Source of the DNA: Acetobacter vaccinii
Lineage (GTDB): Bacteria > Pseudomonadota > Alphaproteobacteria > Acetobacterales > Acetobacteraceae
Assembly: GCF_008365315.1 (NCBI RefSeq)
Contig: NZ_CP043506.1
Location: 1 to 64,000, forward strand
Reading direction: 5' to 3'
DNA: 64,000 bases
Part shown: positions 57,406-64,000 of the stretch, in pieces
Position numbering within the stretch: the stretch's first letter is position 1
Layout of the letters: the number at the start of each line of letters is the position of its first letter
Program-made: the position numbers and the translations under genes
The notes under the pieces: generated by a model
Seen by the model: the letters and a program-made list of their open reading frames with translations, nothing else
Databases searched by the model: none
What the model was told of the DNA's origin: nothing

Positions 57406-60400
57406 TTAGAGACCATCAAACGCATAATGCGCCATGATCATGCCCGATATTTCAGACCAACTGCCGGCACGGCTGTAGCCAGCCTCCAGCCCCATCCGCA
57501 GCTTGTGGGTAAGCTGGTACACAACCCGGCCCCGCACATTACCCGCAACGCCGCCAACGTCCTGCGCACTGGTATATTCATTCAACAGGGATTGCAGACC
57601 ATCATTCATGGGGAAGAATGCCGACGCCTTGGAGTGGTAATGCTGGTAGCCAGCCTCACCCCGCAGCAGCCATGTCCAGCGGCCATAATGGCCCGTCCAT
57701 TCCAGCGGCAGCATGATGGCGTAATACCCCTGAGGCGAGAAGTAACCACCCTGCCCCCAGCTGAAGGAATAGCTGTTGGACCGATAATTCAGATAGATAA
57801 AGTCCAACCCAGTACGCAGGAACTGGCGGTTGTCAGCCTTCCAGACCACGGCACTGCCACCAGCCTCGACATCAACCCCCGTGTTGTCATTGACATTCGT
57901 GCCTTCCAGATAGGAAAAGCCGCCGCCTGCATACACGTTCCAGTTCGGCTCGCCCCATTCCAGCGTGCCGTGGCCCTGAATACGGGTCACACCACCCCAT
58001 TTTTCACCCGTTATGGGCTCGCGCATACCGGCGTAGGACAGTTCACTATCCGTCACCATCTGCCGCCCGCCTTTCAGGCGCAGGACGAGGTTGCGTGTCA
58101 GATGCGGGGCAAATTCAACCCCACCCAGCACATTGGCAATGGGAAAGCCCAGCGGGGACGAGCCCACATTGGCGCTGAACCAATGATGGACATACTGAAG
58201 GTTCAGCCCCACCCCCTGCACATAATAATGGTGCCCGAAGGAAGACGGGCACTGCCCCGATGTCCCCACCAGCGAGCAGATGCCAAACTGATGGTTTGAC
58301 CCCTCGTTGGACAATGGATTGCCCGTAAACAGGAATGTCGGTGTGATGGAAAAGGAGACCCTGTGGTCCCACGACCCAAACGGCAGGCTGCCTGTCAGAG
58401 GTACTGCCAGTTCCGTCAACTGCCCCAGCCCGGCCGTGCCGGTACGGTTACGCACAAACATGTTGCCATCAAGCTGGGGAGAGACTGAATCCCGCAGATA
58501 GACGACCGATCGGCTGGCCTCCTCCGCAGCACTGTCCTGCACCAGATAGTGGTAGGCATCGGGCAGCATGGCCCCTTGCAGGTCCCGGTAGGAGCTATCA
58601 ACCTGCGGCCACCGATAATCCGGTTTGAGAATACCCTTCTGGTCGCAGGTACCATCGGTGCGGCCTGCACATTCCGCAATACGTATCTGCTCTTCCGCCG
58701 CAAGCTGCGCACGGGAATCCCCTGCTGCCTGTGCGATTTCCGCCCGGGCACGCCATGTCTCCACCGTGTCTGGGCGGGTACGGGACAGGCGCTTCTCCAG
58801 TGTGCTGGCCAGTTCCGGCTTGCCAGCCTGCACCGCGTCATGCACGGCGGCTTCCAGCGCTGCGCTATTATCGGGGTCCTGCTGTAACGCAACCTGATCT
58901 TCCGCCAGTGCGCGCTCGGGCCGCCCCTCCGCAGCATAAGCGCGGCCCATAGCCAGACGGGACTGGACTGCCCCCGGATGCTGCATGACAAAGGAGGCAA
59001 GATAGGCCCGGGCATCGCTGGCATGGCCTGCGCGGGTCATATCATCAGCCTGCATGGCCACAAGCCCGGCCTCGATCTGCTCACGCACCTGTTTCTGGGC
59101 CGGCGTCACAACGTTATCCGTTGCCTGCATGTCGTGGTCAAACGCGTTCAGGCTGCGCTGCACATCCTGCGCGACACGCTGGTGCAGGGCGGGATCGTTC
59201 CGCTGGGCCATAAGCCGCAGATACAGCCCGGCATATCCCAGCCTGCGTGACGGGGGGGACATATCCGGGGCCTCGGCCTCACCCCGTTTGAGGGTATTAT
59301 AGGCGTCATCCACCGCATCCTGCCGCAACAGGGCTTCGGCCAACAGCGGGGCCCGGTGCCCATCGGGGTCAGGCTGCTGGGCCAGTGCCTTCAGCCCATC
59401 GAGCCCCTGCGTACCTTCCTGCGCCAGACGGTCAACCTCAAGCCCCGCCTGCGCGCGCTGGCCAATGGCCTGCATGGCCGCACTTTGCTGGGCCTGTGGC
59501 AGGCGATCAACCAATGTCCGCGCCCGGGCAAAATCATTCTGCCCATCAGCATAAATCGCCGCAGCTTCGATTGCCGCTGGCTGGGGGTGGGGTTGCTCCA
59601 GCAGGCCGTCCATCAAAGCCTGACCTTCGCTCGCACGTTGGCTTTCTGCCAGGGTTTGCGCCAGTTTCAGCCGGGTCCAGGCATCCTGCGGGGCAGCTTG
59701 GACGGCATCCTGCAACAGGGCAATCCGTTTGCTGCTATCCTGAGCCTCCTCCGCCTCACCCACCAGTTGGGCGTTACGGAGGCGGGCGGCAAGGTCGGGC
59801 CTGCTGTCACCCGCACGGCGCAGAACATCTTCTGCCTCGTCCAGTTGCCCGTCCTGCAGCAGCATGTCCACCAGCGTTGCCAGGGCTACAGCATGCCTGG
59901 GCGAACGCATGAGGATACTGCGATACGCTTCCTTTGCCTCGTCTCTATGGCCTTCTCGCAGTTCCAGTGTCGCGCGGAAGAGCAGTGCTGTCATCTGCTG
60001 CCCCGGCTCCTGCGCAAGGCGGGCAATATCCTGCCGGGCGGCGGCACTGTTCTGGGTCAGAATTTCGTGGTTGATGCGCGCTGGCAGCGTGCTGGCAACC
60101 GTTGTCACCGGCGCTGCGACCATGCTCTTCCTCATGGCGTCCAGCGCAGTCTGCCAGTGTTCTGCCGTGGTTGGATCAGCCTCGATCGCACGCTGGAACA
60201 TGGTCTGGGCCTGCGGCCAGTCATGCCGGTTCTGGGCAATCAGCGCCATCCCGCCCAAGGCAGCCGCGTCCTTGGGGTTGTAAGCCAGCGCCTTGGCGAA
60301 TTCCTGCTCCGCCTCCGCCATCTGCCCGTTTCCGTAGTTCTGAAAACCGGTCATACGGGCGGTGTCGGCATCTATCCGTTTTTGTTCTTCTCTGGCTTTT

Positions 60401-61287
60401 TCAAGCCGTTCGGCAATTTCCGTATCGCTGGGGTGCTGGGACAGCCACTCGTAATACTGAGGGATGGTCGCGCCTATTGCGGGCTCCCACAACAGCGCCT
60501 GCCGCCAGGCGGCCTGTGCCTGTGTGCGGATACGAACCGGCACATCACCCCGCGCAAGACGCTTCAGCCCGTCCAGACCCGCAGCACGCGATGTTTCGCG
60601 GTATGTGAGAATACGGTCAAACAGCAGCCGGGCGTCCACATCGGAAGGGTTGCGCCGCAGCAGGGCATCCAGCTTGCTGACGGCTTCCTGATACCCCAGC
60701 ACTGTGGCACCCAGCACACCGTAATATTCCAAAGCCAGATCGGGCGGTGGCCCATGGGGGAACAGCGCCCGGTATTTCTGTGCCGCGGCAAACACCTTGC
60801 CTTCGGCGGCCAGCGCACGCGCCTGCGCCAGAGCCGCCTGATCCAGCGGCTGGGCGTCGATGACCGTGCGCAGGGTGTCCACCATATCCACCGGCGCGCC
60901 AGAGGCCTGGAGCATGGCCAGGGTCCGCTGGGCACCTTCCATATCGCCCCGTGCTTTCTGCACAGTGCCAAGCAGTACCAGCGCCTGAGCATTACGGGGC
61001 TGAATGTCCAGCGCCCTCTGCACGGCATCCTGCGCCCGGTCAAAACGGCGCTGGGACAGCCAGTAGCCAGTCTCTGACATCAGTTGCTGGAACATGGACG
61101 CATCGGTCCGGGCGGTGGGTGTACGGCCCACGCTGGGCGCGGCACCTGCTGGCGCAGTCTGCGCATACCCGCTGGACAGCGAGGCAGTCCACACTGCACC
61201 CAGCACGCCAAGCAGCACAAAGTTCTGCCGTGTCCTGCAAGGCGCTGCCACGCAACGCGGGAACAGGCTGCTGTTAGTATTGGACAT
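57406..61287 (-). CDS. bcsC: Cellulose synthase operon protein C (outer-membrane export porin with TPRs)
   Basis: Outer-membrane export channel for cellulose, 1293 residues. A signal peptide ends at about residue 43 (SSGYAQ). About 900 residues of TPR repeats span the periplasm (for example RFDRAQDAVQRALDIQPRNA and AEAEQEFAKALAYNPKDAAA). The C-terminal BcsC barrel starts about 950 and includes GYYAIMLPLEWTGHYGRW and a final MAHYAFDGL. The ATG at 61287 gives a normal signal sequence; upstream codons of the open frame are not signal-like. It follows bcsY by 20 nt. Confidence 0.94.
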   Translation of the reverse strand: MSNTNSSLFPRCVAAPCRTRQNFVLLGVLGAVWTASLSSGYAQTAPAGAAPSVGRTPTARTDASMFQQLMSETGYWLSQRRFDRAQDAVQRALDIQPRNAQALVLLGTVQKARGDMEGAQRTLAMLQASGAPVDMVDTLRTVIDAQPLDQAALAQARALAAEGKVFAAAQKYRALFPHGPPPDLALEYYGVLGATVLGYQEAVSKLDALLRRNPSDVDARLLFDRILTYRETSRAAGLDGLKRLARGDVPVRIRTQAQAAWRQALLWEPAIGATIPQYYEWLSQHPSDTEIAERLEKAREEQKRIDADTARMTGFQNYGNGQMAEAEQEFAKALAYNPKDAAALGGMALIAQNRHDWPQAQTMFQRAIEADPTTAEHWQTALDAMRKSMVAAPVTTVASTLPARINHEILTQNSAAARQDIARLAQEPGQQMTALLFRATLELREGHRDEAKEAYRSILMRSPRHAVALATLVDMLLQDGQLDEAEDVLRRAGDSRPDLAARLRNAQLVGEAEEAQDSSKRIALLQDAVQAAPQDAWTRLKLAQTLAESQRASEGQALMDGLLEQPHPQPAAIEAAAIYADGQNDFARARTLVDRLPQAQQSAAMQAIGQRAQAGLEVDRLAQEGTQGLDGLKALAQQPDPDGHRAPLLAEALLRQDAVDDAYNTLKRGEAEAPDMSPPSRRLGYAGLYLRLMAQRNDPALHQRVAQDVQRSLNAFDHDMQATDNVVTPAQKQVREQIEAGLVAMQADDMTRAGHASDARAYLASFVMQHPGAVQSRLAMGRAYAAEGRPERALAEDQVALQQDPDNSAALEAAVHDAVQAGKPELASTLEKRLSRTRPDTVETWRARAEIAQAAGDSRAQLAAEEQIRIAECAGRTDGTCDQKGILKPDYRWPQVDSSYRDLQGAMLPDAYHYLVQDSAAEEASRSVVYLRDSVSPQLDGNMFVRNRTGTAGLGQLTELAVPLTGSLPFGSWDHRVSFSITPTFLFTGNPLSNEGSNHQFGICSLVGTSGQCPSSFGHHYYVQGVGLNLQYVHHWFSANVGSSPLGFPIANVLGGVEFAPHLTRNLVLRLKGGRQMVTDSELSYAGMREPITGEKWGGVTRIQGHGTLEWGEPNWNVYAGGGFSYLEGTNVNDNTGVDVEAGGSAVVWKADNRQFLRTGLDFIYLNYRSNSYSFSWGQGGYFSPQGYYAIMLPLEWTGHYGRWTWLLRGEAGYQHYHSKASAFFPMNDGLQSLLNEYTSAQDVGGVAGNVRGRVVYQLTHKLRMGLEAGYSRAGSWSEISGMIMAHYAFDGL

Positions 61288-61307
61288 GCCTGACCACCCC
61301 TCCAGAC

Positions 61308-62453
61308 CTAATGCACGCGCGAGACAAAGGACACGCCCGCCAGAACCGCCGCCACAAGGCAGCACACACCAAGCAGTGCAATGGCTCCACCACGGCAACG
61401 CGCGGGAGAAGCCGTATTTTCGTAATCAAGCATCGGGCGTTCCACCCCGATGTAGCTGAGCAGGCCCGCAAGACAGGCAACACCCAGTACAGGCGCCATA
61501 ATGACGCCCTGCGGCTGGATGGAGAACAGATATGCCGCCAGCACAATAACAGGCCAGTGCCACAAATAGAGGGAATACGAGATGACCCCAACGGGGGAGA
61601 GTTGCTCCAGCACCCTGCGGGCCCGCGTTTCGGGCAGCATGATGATCAGCATGGTCGCAGCACAGGGCAGCACAACAATGAAGGAAGGACAGGCCGCCGA
61701 CAAGTCAAACAGAACACCGCAGGCAACAATAAGTGCTACAGCCGCGCCATAGATGCCGTCTGCCACCTTGGCCGAGCAGCGCAGCCGCGGCAGAAACCAG
61801 ATCAGGGTGCCCAGCCCGAACTCCCACAGGCGGGAGAAAATGCTGTAATAAGCCTGTCTGTCACCCACATGCAGCGCCATCAGACTGCACAGGGCTGATC
61901 CACCCAGAATAGCAAACAAGGCAGACCGCCGCCGCCTCAGACTGGGGAGAAGGAGCGCCACCAGAAAGATGATGGCATAGAACTGCATTTCCAGAGACAG
62001 CGACCATGTGTGCAGGAATGGGTAGGCAATGCTCTGCCCTTCAAAATACCCCACATGCCCACTGGCCCAGATGTTGGACAGGTACACCAGCGCATAGGCA
62101 CCATTCAGCGCAATATCCGCCCTGTCACTTTGCAGCACCCACCACAGCATGCCCGCCGAAACCAGAACCACCATGCACACAAGCGCTGGCAGCAGCCTGT
62201 AAAGGCGGCGCCAGACAAAGCGTTCGGGCCTGAAAGGCTGCTGCATGAAGGCGGAGCGCCCCATGAAATAGCCTGAAATGACAATAAAAATGTCAACGCC
62301 AATAAACCCGCCGCGTATCCAGCCCGCATGAAAGAACATGACAAGCAGAACCGCCAGCCCGCGCAGGCCGTCAACATCCCGCCGCCGCGCTGGCGAGGCC
62401 AGGCTTTTTGCAAATGTTGCTTTCCAGAACTGCTGAACCCGAGGGAGGGACAT
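61308..62453 (-). CDS. bcsY: BcsY, acyltransferase-3 family membrane protein
   Basis: Multi-pass inner-membrane acyltransferase (OafA/YrhL type), 381 residues, thought to acylate cellulose in type II operons. DVDGLRGLAVLLVMFFHAGW carries the conserved His, and the signature around residues 148-158 reads HTWSLSLEMQFY, where the family usually has an EE pair (here LEM). About ten hydrophobic segments are seen, and SYSLYLWHWPV is the other family mark. A GTG two codons upstream is an alternative start. It lies between bcsX (62 nt away) and bcsC (20 nt). Confidence 0.92.
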   Translation of the reverse strand: MSLPRVQQFWKATFAKSLASPARRRDVDGLRGLAVLLVMFFHAGWIRGGFIGVDIFIVISGYFMGRSAFMQQPFRPERFVWRRLYRLLPALVCMVVLVSAGMLWWVLQSDRADIALNGAYALVYLSNIWASGHVGYFEGQSIAYPFLHTWSLSLEMQFYAIIFLVALLLPSLRRRRSALFAILGGSALCSLMALHVGDRQAYYSIFSRLWEFGLGTLIWFLPRLRCSAKVADGIYGAAVALIVACGVLFDLSAACPSFIVVLPCAATMLIIMLPETRARRVLEQLSPVGVISYSLYLWHWPVIVLAAYLFSIQPQGVIMAPVLGVACLAGLLSYIGVERPMLDYENTASPARCRGGAIALLGVCCLVAAVLAGVSFVSRVH

Positions 62454-62515
62454 TAACACGACACTCTTACTGCAAAGGGTTTACGGCGCTGCTGTCGCCA
62501 CAACCAAAAAATGCT

Positions 62516-63169
62516 TCAGTTTTTCTTCAGCTTCTCAAGCATGGGCATGGTCTGCGCCAGAATGGCATCACCCCACTGCCGGTAGCTGGCAGCGGTCGGG
62601 TGTACACCGTCAATGGTTTTGACACTGCCCTGCGCCATAAGCTGTGTGCCGTCCACATAGGTGCAGGGAGATACTTCCGTTTTCAGAAAGCCTGCCATTT
62701 CCTGCGCCCGTTTATCGGTCTTGCCGTAACGGGGGCTGAATTCCCCCCAGGTTGGCCCCACCCAGATACAGGCTGCATCACCCAGGCTGGAGGTCAGGGT
62801 TTTCACCTGTTCATCCACCCAGTTTTTGGACATCTCGCTCTGGCCATAGGCCGCCATTGTGTCACCCAGCACCACCATGACAACATTGGGGTGCCACTTT
62901 TCCAGCAGGGAGGCGATCGGCGGCGGGGATGTCGGCTTCATCACCGCATCTCCAACCGGAGCGTTGCCAATCCGCTGCGCTGCGCCACAGCCATTGTTGG
63001 GATTAGGCACGACCCAGTCTGCCGCTGTGGAGGAGCAGACACCGTATGTCACCACTTTGGCACCTGCGCTGACATAGGCATCCGGCAGGAGTGTCAGCAG
63101 GGAATCCTTAAACGTGACGTGACTGTCACCAATAATCAGCACTGTCAGCCCAGCCAGAAGCGCACTCAT
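62516..63169 (-). CDS. bcsX: BcsX, SGNH hydrolase-like protein
   Basis: A 217-residue SGNH-fold protein of type II cellulose operons, proposed to work with BcsY in acyl modification of the glucan. Block I is LIIGDSHV with Ser16, and the Asp/His pair is DGVHP (Asp187, His190). Block III reads LGDTM in place of the usual G-x-N-D, so the oxyanion Asn is not obvious. The N terminus has a hydrophobic stretch (ALLAGLTVLII) that overlaps the GDS strand. The frame is open 22 codons upstream, but AGAGGA lies at the right distance from the ATG at 63169. Confidence 0.9.
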   Translation of the reverse strand: MSALLAGLTVLIIGDSHVTFKDSLLTLLPDAYVSAGAKVVTYGVCSSTAADWVVPNPNNGCGAAQRIGNAPVGDAVMKPTSPPPIASLLEKWHPNVVMVVLGDTMAAYGQSEMSKNWVDEQVKTLTSSLGDAACIWVGPTWGEFSPRYGKTDKRAQEMAGFLKTEVSPCTYVDGTQLMAQGSVKTIDGVHPTAASYRQWGDAILAQTMPMLEKLKKN

Positions 63170-63218
63170 AATTTTATCCTCTCTGTCCTGCGTTGCCAGG
63201 ACCAACCCGCAAACCTGT

Positions 63219-63253
63219 TCCGGCTTCCGCCCCATTACGGGACGGAAGCCGGA
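63219..63253 (-). repeat. Hairpin between bcsB and bcsX
   Basis: An 11-bp perfect stem (TCCGGCTTCCG, 63219-63229, with 63243-63253) and a 13-nt loop lie in the 107-nt gap. No T tract follows on the minus strand, so it is more likely an mRNA-processing or partial-termination element than a full terminator. Confidence 0.6.
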
Positions 63254-63276
63254 CCGTCACTCTGCCAAACCCTGCG

Positions 63277-64000
63277 TCAGGAACTGGCCGATGTATCATC
63301 CGATGAAGGAACATTATGCAGACGCCGCCGCGCACGCGCCTTCAGCAGGGCCATGGCCCCTGTGCCCATAAGGGCAACACCCGCGAGCGAGATCAGGCAC
63401 AGCAGCAGCAGGTGGGATTGCAGATACAGCTCCAGCCTGATCCAGCGCGGCAATGTGCCAACCGCATACTGGCGGGAGTTACGATAATAAGTCAGCCGTG
63501 CCCCATTGCGGATGACAAGGTCACCCTGCATGGCAGGCAGGGATTGCTTATCGCGCAGGCTATCCACCATCTGCACAAGCTGCTGCGGGGTGTCACCCAG
63601 CACCGCCACGACCGAACGATGGCTGACATAGGGTGATTCACCGCCAATCAGCAGACCGGCATTGGCAATCGGGGCATTGAGTGCAGGGGTTGCCCCCTTT
63701 TCTTCCCCACCCAGACCCAGGTTCTGGAAAAGGTACCAGATACCATCAAGCATCGTCCGCTGACCCAGCCTGACACGCTGACCGTTGATCTCGTAAGCAG
63801 AGCCGGTCAGCAGTTCCCGCGCGGGACCGACCTGATCGATGGTGGAAAGAAAGATGATATCGCGCGCCGGGGTCAGGCGGCTGACATCATCACTGGAAAC
63901 AAGCTGGATTCCGGCCACCGGATAATGGGTAGAAGCCCCCAGAAAGCCCATCAGATTCAGGAACGCATTTGCAACGCCGCTGTCAGGCTGCGACGGCATG
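63277..64000 (-). CDS. bcsB: Cellulose synthase BcsB-type subunit, C-terminal part (gene continues off the window)
   Basis: The last 240 residues of the periplasmic, membrane-anchored subunit that guides the glucan out of the synthase. The FLGASTHYPVAGIQLV segment, RDIIFLSTIDQ, and APIANAGLLIGGESPYVSHRS-like spacing are BcsB features. One C-terminal membrane helix (LLLLCLISLAGVALMGTGAM) and a basic tail complete it. The apparent Met at 63999 is internal. In type II operons this region is the end of a fused BcsAB protein; whether that is so here cannot be seen. Confidence 0.9.
   Translation of the reverse strand, partial: MPSQPDSGVANAFLNLMGFLGASTHYPVAGIQLVSSDDVSRLTPARDIIFLSTIDQVGPARELLTGSAYEINGQRVRLGQRTMLDGIWYLFQNLGLGGEEKGATPALNAPIANAGLLIGGESPYVSHRSVVAVLGDTPQQLVQMVDSLRDKQSLPAMQGDLVIRNGARLTYYRNSRQYAVGTLPRWIRLELYLQSHLLLLCLISLAGVALMGTGAMALLKARARRRLHNVPSSDDTSASS

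Noticed and set aside
59356..61077. A 573-codon open frame antisense to bcsC
   Set aside because: Shadow of the TPR coding sequence; no domain, no signal sequence, Cys/His/Gln-rich composition typical of an antisense frame.

Overview
The window comes from an acetic acid bacterium (Acetobacteraceae), most likely Komagataeibacter or a close relative. This rests on the GC-rich sequence, the alphaproteobacterial character of every housekeeping gene, and above all a type II bacterial cellulose synthesis operon with bcsX and bcsY. Genus assignment is inference; no 16S gene is present. I saw no rRNA, tRNA or CRISPR array.

Layout: 1-575 is the 5' part of pstS (minus). 836-5122 holds pheT, pheS, rplT and rpmI (minus). 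5382-7734 is the coupled set hslV-hslU-sufE (minus), with a good heat-shock (sigma-32) promoter. 7787-11573 encodes two co-transcribed sensor kinases (minus). 11809-16253 holds a small membrane protein, a zinc-ribbon protein, a 120-bp MITE-like element, and ftsE-ftsX-ydcF. 16306-20569 carries S-formylglutathione hydrolase, a bestrophin-type channel, CarD and a TPR glycosyltransferase-like protein. 20635-24852 has a PBP activator/rsmI divergent pair, a BaiN-type flavoprotein and a GST. 24998-26955 is minCDE. 27013-29534 is an ABC exporter with a GntR regulator. 30131-38771 is a porin followed by the envelope set lptF-lptG-lptD-surA-rsmA. 38858-46753 (minus) holds cfa, rpsF-rpsR-rplI, a GNAT protein, rpoD, dnaG and yqeY. 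46983-53476 (plus) holds carA-carB, greA and ilvA. 53583-64000 (minus) is the cellulose cluster: bcsB end, bcsX, bcsY, bcsC, a second SGNH hydrolase and a full BcsA-type synthase with a PilZ domain.

Two places stand out. First, CarA carries an N-terminal helix-turn-helix-like domain, and directly upstream lie two copies of an operator-like palindrome (TGGGAA-N5-TTCCCA) whose centres are 43 bp apart. Together they suggest a biosynthetic enzyme that may regulate its own operon. Second, the cellulose operon is extended by an unusual exported SGNH protein and a complete c-di-GMP-responsive synthase, which suggests a modified (acylated) cellulose-like polymer.

Non-ATG starts are frequent: GTG for the hybrid kinase, TTG for lptD, greA and the ABC exporter, and apparently CTG for rsmA.
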